A program made the translations under genes and the position numbers. DNA of 64,000 nt from Chitinilyticum aquatile DSM 21506 (GTDB lineage: Bacteria > Pseudomonadota > Gammaproteobacteria > Burkholderiales > Chitinibacteraceae). The DNA lies in the NCBI RefSeq assembly GCF_000430805.1, contig NZ_AUMS01000001.1, positions 248,001 through 312,000 of the forward strand, in the 5' to 3' direction. This document shows positions 50,424 through 58,399 of this stretch, one piece after another; within the stretch, counting starts at the first letter, position 1; each line of letters opens with the position of its first letter. The notes beneath the pieces were generated by a model that saw only the letters and a list, made by a program, of their open reading frames with translations, was not told where the DNA came from and did no database searches.

Positions 50424-51521
50424 TCAGCTTTCCAGGGTGGCGCGGATCACCCGATTGAAGGGCGCAATCCAGAAGGAATCAAACTGCTCGACCGTGGCAT
50501 TGATTTCCGAGATTGCGCGCAAGACCGAGCGCTGCTGGCCTCGATGACTGTGTTTGAGCATGACGGATTCAAACGCATCGATCAGGGCCAGAATCCGAGC
50601 ACCATGATGGATGGAGACCACGGGCAGGCGATTCGGATAGCCGGTGCCGTCAGGTCGTTCATGATGCTGCAGACAGATTTCAGCCGCCATCTGCCAGCCC
50701 GGCATGCGCGCCAGCAAGCCGGCAGCCCAGCCAGGATGAGCCTCCAGTTGCTGCCGCTGGGGATCTCCAAGTGGCCCGGGCTGCAGCCAGCACTCGGACG
50801 GCAGCAGCATCATGCCGATATCGTGCATGTAGACGGCGGCTTCCAGCTGGATCATGTCCACGGGTTCGCCGGCTTCGCGGTTGGTATCAAGCGCAAGGCG
50901 CAGATTGCGGGCCGTCCGACCGTGCAGCAGTGGCGAATGCGCCTCAAGCTGCAAGGCCAGCTGCCGGAAGAAATGCAGGTCTTCGTGTACTGCACCGGCA
51001 GCCAGCGCACTCTGTTGCCCCAACCGGAAGGGGAGCTGTACGGTGGCCGGGCGAAAGCCGGTCACCGAATGAATCAGCGCCGATGCTGCTTCGTCCAGTG
51101 CTGGGCCTGCCAGACCATCCATTTGCGTCAGCCCGTCAGCCAGTGAGCCCAGATGCAGATTCTGCAGGCCGCGCCCCTGCGCGAGAGTTTCCACGGCCTG
51201 CTCGATGCGATCCAGCGTCAACAGCATCACTTCGCCTAGCAGATCAGTGAAAACCAGATCGCCAGCACGGATGCGGGTCAGGATGCTTTCGATGCCATGC
51301 ACGAGCGGGATGACAAAGTCGATCTGGCAAAGGCCGGCATCGCCCTTGATGTTGTGAAAGGCGCGAAAGAGGTCGGCGATCAGCGCCGAATTGCCCGGGG
51401 CGAGCTTCAGCTCGGCCAGTAACTGTTCGACACGAGGGGCATAGTCGGCCAGCGCATCGCGGAAATCCTGGAAGCTTTCCGGGTCGCGAATGACCGGATG
51501 CAGAAAATCGACGTCAGCCAT
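50424..51521 (-). CDS. HPt plus HD-GYP domain protein
   Basis: 365 residues from ATG 51521. The N-terminal third (about 10-110) resembles a histidine phosphotransfer domain, with the phosphorylatable His in LFRAFHNIKGDAGL. The C-terminal part (about 175-365) is an HD-GYP-type hydrolase: HD pair in AVYMHDIGMMLLP, a middle His in LEAHPGWAAGLLA, and CLQHHERPDGTGYPNRLP, the GYP signature. The usual DIGK lysine is methionine. HD-GYP enzymes degrade cyclic di-GMP. I infer phosphorelay input from the kinase encoded 92 bases downstream on the same strand. Confidence 0.8.
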   Translation of the reverse strand: MADVDFLHPVIRDPESFQDFRDALADYAPRVEQLLAELKLAPGNSALIADLFRAFHNIKGDAGLCQIDFVIPLVHGIESILTRIRAGDLVFTDLLGEVMLLTLDRIEQAVETLAQGRGLQNLHLGSLADGLTQMDGLAGPALDEAASALIHSVTGFRPATVQLPFRLGQQSALAAGAVHEDLHFFRQLALQLEAHSPLLHGRTARNLRLALDTNREAGEPVDMIQLEAAVYMHDIGMMLLPSECWLQPGPLGDPQRQQLEAHPGWAAGLLARMPGWQMAAEICLQHHERPDGTGYPNRLPVVSIHHGARILALIDAFESVMLKHSHRGQQRSVLRAISEINATVEQFDSFWIAPFNRVIRATLES

Positions 51522-51606
51522 GCACCATACTCCCCGAGTGTTCTGCTCCAAGTATGGTGTCTAGGCTGCCGGCCTGCCAGTTTTTCAGCCCTGGCAGGTC
51601 TGATGC

Positions 51607-52449
51607 TTATTGGCGTGCAGTGCGCAGATTGGGGGGCAGGGCGGCGTTGTGATTGGCCCGCCAGGGGTTGATGTCGAGGCCGCCGCGGCGGGTGTAGCGC
51701 GCGTAGACACTGAGCTTCAGCGGTTCGCACTGGCGCAGGATGTCCATGAAGATGCGTTCGACGCATTGTTCATGGAATTCATTGTGATTGCGAAAGCCGA
51801 TCAGGTAGCGCAGCAGGCCTTCGCGATTGATCGGCTGGCCGGTGTAGCTGATCTGCACGCTGGCCCAGTCCGGCTGGCCGGTCACGAGGCAGTTGGATTT
51901 CAGCAGATTGGATGTCAGTGTTTCTTCGATCGGGCCGGCGTCCGGGTGATCTTCGTCCAGATCACAGCGCAGCAGTTGCGGCTCAGGGTTGTAGCTCTCG
52001 ACATCGATATCCAGATTGTCAATGTTGTAGCCCGCCAGTTCGCCGAACTTGCAGCCCGCAAACGTGTCCGGCTCGCGGATCTGCACGATCACGGGGGCGC
52101 CGCTGGCGGCTGATAGATCCGCACGCAGCAAGTCGGCCAGTGCATTGGCGTCAGTCAGTTTGGTCTGGTTGAAACTGTTCAGATAGAGCTTGAACGATTT
52201 GGATTCGATGATGGCGGGACTGTTGGCCGGAATCATGAATACGGCAGTGGCTACCTGCGGCTTGCCGCGCAGGTTCAGCCAGGACAATTCATAGCCATTC
52301 CAGATGTCCATGCCCATGAAGGGCAGCTTACCGGTGATGCCGATTTCATCGCGCTTGCCCTGGCGCGGAATCGGAAAGAGCAGGGAAGGGTCGTATTCGC
52401 TGATGTAGGCGGATACTTTGCCCAGCGGGGAAAGGCTTGCGTCACTCAT
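51607..52449 (-). CDS. queF: NADPH-dependent 7-cyano-7-deazaguanine reductase
   Basis: Reduces preQ0 to preQ1 in queuosine tRNA modification. 280 residues from ATG 52449, the length of the two-domain (YqcD) type. The QueF motif is [19 protein letters not shown], the catalytic Cys is in [19 protein letters not shown] with the following Asp, and the conserved Glu/His lie in [14 protein letters not shown]. It ends with [19 protein letters not shown]. No other queuosine gene is in the window. Monocistronic. Confidence 0.96.
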   Translation of the reverse strand: MSDASLSPLGKVSAYISEYDPSLLFPIPRQGKRDEIGITGKLPFMGMDIWNGYELSWLNLRGKPQVATAVFMIPANSPAIIESKSFKLYLNSFNQTKLTDANALADLLRADLSAASGAPVIVQIREPDTFAGCKFGELAGYNIDNLDIDVESYNPEPQLLRCDLDEDHPDAGPIEETLTSNLLKSNCLVTGQPDWASVQISYTGQPINREGLLRYLIGFRNHNEFHEQCVERIFMDILRQCEPLKLSVYARYTRRGGLDINPWRANHNAALPPNLRTARQ

Positions 52450-52531
52450 GGCTGACTCATGGAGCATGAAAAACAAAAGCCGGATTGTACCGGCTTGGTT
52501 TTCAGCTTGTAGGTGCGAATGTAATTTTCAG

Positions 52532-52578
52532 GGTATGTCGCTGCAGCCATTTCATTGGAATGGCTGCAGCGACATACG
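52532..52578. repeat. Dispersed palindromic repeat, copy 5
   Basis: 47 bp, nearly perfect: GGTATGTCGCTGCAGCCATT then a short loop and AATGGCTGCAGCGACATAC. Best-preserved core of the family, with compensating changes in both arms (TGTCG / CGACA versus TATGC / ACATA in copy 1). It lies 20 bases after the NSS transporter stop. Confidence 0.88.
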
Positions 52579-52597
52579 CATTGATGTATTTGAGGTC

Positions 52598-53953
52598 TCA
52601 GAATACGTTCAAGCCTTTCAGCATGACGATGAGTACCAGCAGCGGCGATACGAAGCGCACCAGCACGAACAGCACGCGGATCAGGGCGCGATTCTGCAGC
52701 AGGCCGCGGTTGGACAACTCGGCCTCCAGTTGCGGCAAACCGAACACCCAGCCGACGAACAGGCACATCAGGATACCGCCGATGGGCATCAGCACATTGG
52801 AGCTGAGGTAATCGAACAGATCAAAGGGATTCTTGCCGAACACCAGCCAGTCTGCCGTTGTCGAAAACGACAGGATGGCCGGGGCGCCAGCGAGCGCCAG
52901 AATGGATACCGAGAGGAGGGTGGCATTGCGGCGCGTGAATCCGAAGCGCTCGGACAGCACGGCAACCGGCACTTCCAGAATCGACAGCATGGCCCCCGTG
53001 GCCGCAATCGCCGCCAGTACGAAGAACAGCACCATGAAAATTTGCCCACCCGGCATGCTGGCAAAGACGGCAGGAATGGTCATGAACACCAGCGACGGGC
53101 CACCGGCGGGCTGGAAACCGAAGGAAAACACGGCCGGAAAGATCGCCATGCCGGCCAGCATGGAAACGGTGAGGTCAGCCAGCATTACCCGCAGCGCGGT
53201 GGCTGGAATATTCTGTTCCGCACGGAAATAACTGCCGTAGGTCAGCATGGTGCCGATGCCTACCGACAGCTTGAAAAAGGCCAGCCCCATCGCAGTGAGT
53301 ACCACGCCGGCGGTGATCTTGGAAAAATCGGGGGCAAACAGGAATTTCAGTCCCTGCACCGCACCGGGCAGCGTCAGGCTGCGGATACAGAGCAGGACCA
53401 GCAGCAGGAAGAGAATCGGCATCAGCTTTTTGGTGACTGCCTCGATACCCTTGGAGACACCCATGATGATGATGCCGCCGGTAAAGGCGAGTACCGCCCA
53501 TTGCCACAGCAGCACCTGCCAGGGATTGCTGACCAGCGAACCGAAAGCGGCCTCTGCCTGCTTGGGGTCGGTGGTGGCAATGCTGCCGGAAATCGACTTG
53601 AAGATATAGGCAAATACCCAGCCGGCCACGCCGGTGTAGAAGGCCAGAATCAGGATGGCCGATACCAGCCCCATGTAACCGATCGCCTGCCAGGCGGGCT
53701 GCTGCGGCGCCAGCTTGCGGAATGTGCTGACGGCATCGGCACGCGCGGTGCGGCCCAGCATGATTTCACTGATCATGACCGGCAAGCCGACCAGCAGGGT
53801 TGCCAGCAGATAAACCAGCAGAAAGCCCGCGCCGCCATTTTCGCCGGTCAGGTAGGGAAATTTCCAGATATTACCGAGGCCAACAGCCGACCCCAGCGTG
53901 GCAACCAGCACGCCGAAGGTGGAAGTAAAACCGTCACGATTAACTGCACTCAT
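52598..53953 (-). CDS. Sodium:neurotransmitter-symporter (NSS) family transporter
   Basis: 451 residues from ATG 53953, with about 11 helices in the LeuT fold. The first helix carries the family hallmark FGVLVATLGSAVGLGNIWKF followed by PYLTGENGGAGFLLVYL, with the unwound Na+/substrate site. Other recognisable parts are GLPVMISEIMLGRTARADAV, YFRAEQNIPATALRVMLAD and ILMCLFVGWVFG. It imports an amino acid or related compound with sodium; the substrate is not predictable. The frame extends to 54229 but only the ATG at 53953 has a ribosome site (AGGGAGCG). Confidence 0.92.
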   Translation of the reverse strand: MSAVNRDGFTSTFGVLVATLGSAVGLGNIWKFPYLTGENGGAGFLLVYLLATLLVGLPVMISEIMLGRTARADAVSTFRKLAPQQPAWQAIGYMGLVSAILILAFYTGVAGWVFAYIFKSISGSIATTDPKQAEAAFGSLVSNPWQVLLWQWAVLAFTGGIIIMGVSKGIEAVTKKLMPILFLLLVLLCIRSLTLPGAVQGLKFLFAPDFSKITAGVVLTAMGLAFFKLSVGIGTMLTYGSYFRAEQNIPATALRVMLADLTVSMLAGMAIFPAVFSFGFQPAGGPSLVFMTIPAVFASMPGGQIFMVLFFVLAAIAATGAMLSILEVPVAVLSERFGFTRRNATLLSVSILALAGAPAILSFSTTADWLVFGKNPFDLFDYLSSNVLMPIGGILMCLFVGWVFGLPQLEAELSNRGLLQNRALIRVLFVLVRFVSPLLVLIVMLKGLNVF

Positions 53954-54106
53954 GAGCTTGCGCTCCCTGTTGACCTGATTGGGCGGACTATCTGCCAGGC
54001 AGGCAAAGCCTGTCCATTCGGGATATCCCCTTGCTGTCACGGCACAAACATGCCAGCGGCACATGCTTGTGGTATAAGACAAGCTTTCATCGGGAGACAA
54101 TAATCC

Positions 54107-54511
54107 ATGCTGGACTGGATCAGCCGGATCATGAGCAAGCCTAGCCAACGTGCCAATACCGCCGCGTCCAGCATGTTTCCGCCGACTGAGCTGATGCCGG
54201 CACGCAAGCACGATTACAGCGAACGGCACGATCTGCTGAAGAAATCACTGATCTATCGCATCAAGCGCGATGCACTGCACATCGTCGCCGAAATGAACCA
54301 GGGCCGGCAGATGGAAAATTGTGAACTGATGGCCCGCCAGCTTGCCTTCGTGCAGAAGGAATTGATCCAGGCCGCTTATCACGATGAATCCTTACCCAAA
54401 GAACAGCGGCAGGCATTGGCGAGATACCACGCCGTCAACATCCGCCAAGGGCTGGGCGAGCGCCGTACCCAATCCCTGCGCGGAATCGTTGCAGGGAAGA
54501 GTGCGGATTAG
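54107..54511 (+). CDS. Conserved hypothetical protein next to the prophage
   Basis: 134 residues, soluble and helical. MLDWISRIMSKPSQRANTAA, then FPPTELMPARKHDYSERHDL and a run of charged helices. GGGAGA before the ATG supports translation, and a strong terminator follows. I do not recognise a domain. It looks chromosomal, because it has the host base composition and its terminator lies left of the putative att site. Confidence 0.65.
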   Translation: MLDWISRIMSKPSQRANTAASSMFPPTELMPARKHDYSERHDLLKKSLIYRIKRDALHIVAEMNQGRQMENCELMARQLAFVQKELIQAAYHDESLPKEQRQALARYHAVNIRQGLGERRTQSLRGIVAGKSAD

Positions 54512-54548
54512 CGAGTAAGCAAATTTCCTTGCAGCACCGCAGACATAC

Positions 54549-54582
54549 AAAAGGCGCGTCGATTCTAATCCCGCGCCTTTTT
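54549..54582 (+). terminator. Terminator after the 54107 gene
   Basis: AAAGGCGCG / CGCGCCTTTTT with a 13-base loop. It is the last chromosomal feature before the dif-like site. Confidence 0.82.
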
Positions 54583-54594
54583 GCCGGTTAGTTA

Positions 54595-54622
54595 ACTTGA
54601 CATAATATACAGAATAAGGGCC
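54595..54622. other. dif-like XerCD site, probable left attachment site
   Basis: Compared with the reverse complement of E. coli dif, the XerD-side arm ACTTGACATAA (54595-54605) matches at 9 of 11 positions and the central six bases TATACA match fully. The XerC-side arm GAATAAGGGCC (54612-54622) matches at 5 of 11. One good arm and one divergent arm is what a junction between a chromosomal dif and a phage attP is expected to show. The divergent arm faces the phage genes. Confidence 0.6.
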
Positions 54623-54647
54623 GATTATTGCGAAATCGGCCCTTTTC
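54616..54647. terminator. Hairpin at the phage left end, likely repressor terminator
   Basis: AAGGGCCGATT / AATCGGCCCTT with a seven-base loop, immediately after the minus-strand repressor stop. Its left arm overlaps the XerC-side arm of the dif-like site, so it could also contribute to a folded attachment site. Confidence 0.65.
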
Positions 54648-54650
54648 CTT

Positions 54651-55031
54651 TCATGCCGTGAAGGTCAGTCGCGGGGGTTCGTGGGTGACTTGAAAAGGTA
54701 CATCAAGCAGCTGCACCTGCCGGGGCAGCGGGTATTTTTTCTGAAGTAAATCAAGCAATTCCTGACCGCCAAGAGTTCGCCAGATGCGCAGCCATACCTG
54801 CCGGGCGGATTCATTCTTTGCGCGTTCTGCGTGCATGGCAGCGTAGAGAATTGCCACATCACATTCAAGGATTTCTGCAAGGTTCTCGCAAGTATTGTCC
54901 GACATGGTGGCTTGCTTGTTTTGGTGCTGAGCTATGGCCTTTTTCGTCACCTGCAAATGCATGGCAAGGGCGTAGTCTGACTTGATGTTTAGCTTTGATT
55001 TTGCACAGAAAATTAAGTATTTCGTCGTCAT
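54651..55031 (-). CDS. Phage HTH regulator, DUF3693-like repressor
   Basis: About 126 residues from MTTKYLIF (55031); two other in-frame starts exist up to 55046. The N-terminal region resembles DUF3693/Cro-CI helix-turn-helix proteins of small phages: KLNIKSDYALAMHLQVTKKA, AIAQHQNKQATMSDNTCENL, then LAEILECDVAILYAAMHAER. The rest is a basic tail without known domain. Transcribed away from the phage operon across a 180-base control region, the usual place for a lysogeny regulator. Function is inferred from the HTH pattern and position. Confidence 0.72.
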   Translation of the reverse strand: MTTKYLIFCAKSKLNIKSDYALAMHLQVTKKAIAQHQNKQATMSDNTCENLAEILECDVAILYAAMHAERAKNESARQVWLRIWRTLGGQELLDLLQKKYPLPRQVQLLDVPFQVTHEPPRLTFTA

Positions 55032-55160
55032 CATTTTTCGTGTCATCCAATGTAGTTTTGGGGGATGGGCGCTACATCACTACCGTCATAGCCTGTAAGC
55101 AATGGGGACTGCGAATGGGCTAGTGTTCGCTCCTGAGGGGCGTCAGTCGGCTATTTCGTA

Positions 55161-55175
55161 AGCTAACTGTTAGCT
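55161..55175. promoter_or_regulatory. Candidate operator palindrome
   Basis: AGCTAAC-T-GTTAGCT, a perfect 7-1-7 inverted repeat located 39 bases before the first plus-strand phage gene and in the divergent region behind the repressor. Symmetry and place suit an HTH-dimer site. I could not define convincing -35/-10 elements around it. Confidence 0.45.
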
Positions 55176-55213
55176 CCTGAACCGAGGATGAACAAGCGGA
55201 AAAGGTGCGAGCG

Positions 55214-55465
55214 ATGACTGAAAGTAAACGTGTGTTTGGCGTGAGTCGTAGAGAGGGGTTTTCTGCCTCGGGCGAAAACAAGGGGCGTACATCGGTAAAT
55301 GTGTATCGGGTCAATGAGGTGCTTGATGCTGATGTGCAAGTGTCGATGGATTTTCATGGATGCGGGGCAACGGGATATTTTACGGCGGCTCAGGCAAGGC
55401 TTTTTGCGCAGGACTTGCTTGCCGCCGCAGATTTTGTTGAGAAAGCAGTTCAGGCGGGCGAGTAA
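55214..55465 (+). CDS. Phage early protein, unknown function
   Basis: 83 residues from ATG 55214, chosen because AAAGG at 55200-55204 has normal spacing to it (an in-frame GTG lies at 55205). Beta-rich N-terminal half (TSVNVYRVNEVLDADVQVSM; FHGCGATGYFTAAQARLFA) and a C-terminal helix. First gene of the phage operon; its stop overlaps the next start (TAATG). I recognise no family. Position suggests a regulatory or replication-accessory role. Confidence 0.65.
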   Translation: MTESKRVFGVSRREGFSASGENKGRTSVNVYRVNEVLDADVQVSMDFHGCGATGYFTAAQARLFAQDLLAAADFVEKAVQAGE

Positions 55466-55845
55466 TGGACGCCGGCAAGGTCGCACCGCTGGCCCTTGCT
55501 GAATGCCGGGGCCACATCGCGGCGGGCATGGCAAACATGCCGCGCCTGGACACACACGCAAACTGCCGGCCTCTGGTACTGCCGAAGTCGGCAGAGCTGA
55601 CCGCCGATGATGTGCTCACCGACGAGCAAGAGCTGGAACTGGTCGAGCTGCAACAGTGGGCCAAGAGACTGGCAAAAGCGGCGGCGGCACGCGCTGACCG
55701 CCTGCAGCAATCCGGCACGCCGGCCAATCTGCAAAACCTGCAAGTCATCCAGAACCTGTGCGGTGCGCTGATTGGCGACGCCGAGAACACCTATCAAAGG
55801 GCATGGCACGCGCGCGCCAAGGGGCTGGCGAAGCGTGCTGCCTGA
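55465..55845 (+). CDS. Phage hypothetical protein upstream of rep
   Basis: 126 residues, mostly helical: LTDEQELELVELQQWAKRLA and ARADRLQQSGTPANLQNLQV suggest a coiled or helical bundle. It starts on the stop codon of the previous gene and ends 11 bases inside the rep gene. No recognised domain. In rolling-circle phages a small gene here is often a replication accessory, but nothing in the sequence proves that. Confidence 0.6.
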   Translation: MDAGKVAPLALAECRGHIAAGMANMPRLDTHANCRPLVLPKSAELTADDVLTDEQELELVELQQWAKRLAKAAAARADRLQQSGTPANLQNLQVIQNLCGALIGDAENTYQRAWHARAKGLAKRAA

Positions 55846-57691
55846 TCACCTGAAAGAAAAGCGCCTGCAGTTCCGTGAATGGCTGGAAACGGCTACCGAT
55901 GCGGACTGCAAGCAACGCGCTGAAGAAATGGCGAAGCAATGCCGGGACGTGACGGGCGCAGATGCGCTTGACCCGCTGCTGTTCGCCATTGCGGCGGGCT
56001 GGCTGGATGAAGCCTTGCCGCTGGCCTGTGATGGCCGGGCATACCTGCGGGCCGTGGGGCTGGCAAAGCGGGTTTGCCGCGCAGAATGGTGGCGGCGGCA
56101 GCTCATGCGACAGTCAATCCGGGCAATGGAAGGAAAGGAATACGGCTGGGGCTACATCGGAAAGACCGGGGCATACATCAGCAGCGCCGGACTGTGGCGC
56201 ATGAGCCAGCGCAAGGCGCGCAGTGATGCAGCGATTGCGGCGGCTGAAGTCATCAGCCCAGACGGCGAGGCAATCCCGCTGCAGGCCATTATCGAATCAA
56301 GCATTGCCAATCCGAAGAACAAGCGCCTGGAACTGGTGGTGCGCATGAAGGGCATTGCCGAATGGTGCCAGCGCGGCGGGTATGTGGCCTATGCCGTCAC
56401 CCTGACCGCGCCGGGGGCATTTCACCGCCTGCGCACTGTCGAGGACGCCAGCGGCGAAAAGCGCCTTGTCGATAATCCGGCATGGCGCGACACCAGCCCG
56501 CAAGACACACACAAATACCTGTGCGCCCGCTGGGCAGAGTTCAGGGCGCTGATGGCGAAAGCCGATGTGCCGGTTATCGGCCTGCGCACAGTCGAGCCAC
56601 ACAAGGACGGAACGCCACACTGGCACCTCGTCCTGTTCATGCGTCCGAATCATGCCCGCCTGCTGCTGACCGCACTGCGGGGCAAGTTCCTACAGACGCT
56701 GGGCGATGAAAGAGGCGCGGCAAAGCGACGTGTACTGATTGAGCGCATCAAGCCGAAGAAAGGGCAGGATATGACGTATGCCGCCGTTGCATACGCGATT
56801 GGGTATATCTCCAAGAATCTGGACGGTAAAGGGGTGCAGGGCGATACCGAAGCCGGCACCGATGCCGTTAACGGCGCGCAGCGTGCAACCGCATGGGCGC
56901 GGCTGTGGGGAATCCGGCAGTTTCAGACCTTTGGCGCACCGTCTATCACCGTCTGGCGCGAGCTGCGCCGGGTACGCGATGAAGTAGCGGAAGTGCTGCG
57001 CAAGGCGGCAGAGCACAAGAGCGAACACGTGGCCGAAGCCGCAAAGGGGCTGCTTGCCGGTAATGCCGCACCGCTGGGCCGCTGCGCCACGGAAGCCATG
57101 CGAGGCGGTCATGCCGATGTGCTGGAACTGCTGACCATCATGCGGAACATCAATCTGGCCGGCTGGAAGGCGAACGCAGACGCGGAAGCCTTGGGCGAAT
57201 GCTGGACGGCGGCAGATCAGGGCCAGTTTAGGCGCTACATGCACGCCATGAAGAAAGCGCCGGTTTCGCTGCTGAAGGAAGAGCGCGAAAACACCTACGG
57301 CGAGCCGGTCAAGATTATCCGGGGGCTGGTCGGCCCGTCCGGCGAATCCGTCATAACCCATGAAGATGGCTGGACGGTGAAGTGGGGCAAGGTCAAGGAC
57401 GAATCGCACCGGGCGCAGCCCGGCAGGGTTGCGGCGCAGCCGCAGCCCCTCGGACTTGTGGCACTAACTGTAACCGGCGAAGCCGGCAGGGGGTTGGAGC
57501 CGGAGAAATACGCGGCAGAAAACCCGCTGGCCGGGGGCTGGTCACCGGGGGTTGATCACCGGGCGAACGTCCGGCGCCTGATCACCGATCAACAGCAACG
57601 GAAAAAGGCCGCGCCGAAGGCGAAGGGCAAGAAATATTCATTCTGGAAGCCGGGGGAATTCCGGCAAACGCAGGCAGGGGATGGGGTATGA
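55835..57691 (+). CDS. HUH rolling-circle replication initiator (phage gpA/P12-like)
   Basis: 618 residues if started at GTG 55835 (GGGG ten bases upstream); the frame is open to 55772. It is a superfamily I HUH endonuclease that nicks the phage origin and primes rolling-circle replication. Motif 1: YAVTLTAPGAFH. Motif 2: DGTPHWHLVLFM with metal ligands H262-W-H264. Motif 3: Y320-A-I-G-Y324 followed by ISKNLDG, the two-tyrosine pattern of P2 gpA and phiX174 gpA. The C-terminal third is basic and variable. PM2 P12 belongs to the same superfamily. Confidence 0.9.
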   Translation: MLPDHLKEKRLQFREWLETATDADCKQRAEEMAKQCRDVTGADALDPLLFAIAAGWLDEALPLACDGRAYLRAVGLAKRVCRAEWWRRQLMRQSIRAMEGKEYGWGYIGKTGAYISSAGLWRMSQRKARSDAAIAAAEVISPDGEAIPLQAIIESSIANPKNKRLELVVRMKGIAEWCQRGGYVAYAVTLTAPGAFHRLRTVEDASGEKRLVDNPAWRDTSPQDTHKYLCARWAEFRALMAKADVPVIGLRTVEPHKDGTPHWHLVLFMRPNHARLLLTALRGKFLQTLGDERGAAKRRVLIERIKPKKGQDMTYAAVAYAIGYISKNLDGKGVQGDTEAGTDAVNGAQRATAWARLWGIRQFQTFGAPSITVWRELRRVRDEVAEVLRKAAEHKSEHVAEAAKGLLAGNAAPLGRCATEAMRGGHADVLELLTIMRNINLAGWKANADAEALGECWTAADQGQFRRYMHAMKKAPVSLLKEERENTYGEPVKIIRGLVGPSGESVITHEDGWTVKWGKVKDESHRAQPGRVAAQPQPLGLVALTVTGEAGRGLEPEKYAAENPLAGGWSPGVDHRANVRRLITDQQQRKKAAPKAKGKKYSFWKPGEFRQTQAGDGV

Positions 57692-57948
57692 AGTGGTGGC
57701 TTTGGCGGTCATGCCGGCTGCTTTGCTGCCGCATGGGATGGCACCTTTGGTGGAAGCACGATTTACAGGTAAGGCCTGATTGGCTCGGGTTTGTCGACAA
57801 CGGCTATCTGTGTCGGCGGTGCGGAAAAAGAGCAGGAAAAGTCAGGGGCGGAATTTACATCAGAAATCGCCTTGTAACGCCTATCGAATATGGCCGGGAT
57901 TATTCACCGGATGCAGGAATTATCAAGAAACAAGCCGGGGAGGGCTGA
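57688..57948 (+). CDS. Small phage protein with putative zinc ribbon
   Basis: 86 residues. Tryptophan- and cysteine-rich N-terminus (MKWWLWRSCRLLCCRMGWHL) and a C-x-x-C pair in GYLCRRCGKRAGKV. The metal-binding set may be completed by the CC pair or H20. It overlaps the rep stop by four bases (ATGA). Function unknown. Confidence 0.6.
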   Translation: MKWWLWRSCRLLCCRMGWHLWWKHDLQVRPDWLGFVDNGYLCRRCGKRAGKVRGGIYIRNRLVTPIEYGRDYSPDAGIIKKQAGEG

Positions 57949-57951
57949 ACG
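57933..57951 (+). repeat. 19-base direct repeat around a ribosome site, copy 1
   Basis: AGCCGGGGAGGGCTGAACG, identical at 58123-58141. Both copies supply the GGGGAGGG Shine-Dalgarno and the last codons of the preceding gene (encoding GRAE or GEG in different frames). Confidence 0.8.
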
Positions 57952-58145
57952 TGCGGAAAAAAAGGAATCTGGCGGGAAGCCTTTTGGGGAGTGCCTTGCT
58001 GGTCTATGCGGCAATTGCCTTTGTCACGCTCAAAACGGATGTGTTCGGAGAGTGGGATGCGTGGCAGCGGCTTATGTTTTTGGTTTGGACATGCTTCATT
58101 TTCATGATGGATTTTGTGTGTGAGCCGGGGAGGGCTGAACGATGA
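57951..58145 (+). CDS. Small phage membrane protein, two helices
   Basis: 64 residues from GTG 57951, six bases after GGGGAGGG. Basic start (MRKKRNLAGS), helix SLLGSALLVYAAIAFVTL, a short loop with GEWDAWQ, helix LMFLVWTCFIFMMDFVC, and a charged end. The longer open frame upstream overlaps the previous gene and lacks a ribosome site. A holin-like role is conceivable from topology alone, but the early position argues against it; otherwise unknown. Confidence 0.65.
   Translation: MRKKRNLAGSLLGSALLVYAAIAFVTLKTDVFGEWDAWQRLMFLVWTCFIFMMDFVCEPGRAER
58123..58141 (+). repeat. 19-base direct repeat around a ribosome site, copy 2
   Basis: Second identical copy, 190 bases after the first. It provides the ribosome site of the 58142 gene. 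Confidence 0.8.
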
Positions 58146-58399
58146 ACGAAAAAACCAGCAGCGCAACAGCGCTGCAACTGATTCACGCCGCTGAAGGGGT
58201 CAAGGCGGCCAGCATGATGACGGCGAAGGGCGCGGCGGATAAGTTCGCACAGGCCGCAGTCAATCACGCGGCATTTCTGGAATCGGCCTTGCGTGAGGTC
58301 CGCCAGGACAACGCGAATCTGGCCGCAGAGCTGGCCCGGCTGCGTGCTGTCGTGGCCGATCTGTGCGCCCGCAACGGTCTGGCCGGGGCAATGCTATGA
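58142..58399 (+). CDS. Phage coiled-coil protein
   Basis: 85 residues, alanine- and leucine-rich helices; LREVRQDNANLAAELARLRA has clear heptad spacing and ends in VVADLCARNGL. Overlaps the previous stop and the next start by four bases each. No family recognised. Confidence 0.6.
   Translation: MNEKTSSATALQLIHAAEGVKAASMMTAKGAADKFAQAAVNHAAFLESALREVRQDNANLAAELARLRAVVADLCARNGLAGAML

Noticed and set aside
52418-54103. 561-residue Q/H/G-rich open frame on plus
   Set aside because: Antisense to queF's start and the NSS transporter; its composition is what reversed hydrophobic codons give. The transporter is unmistakable.
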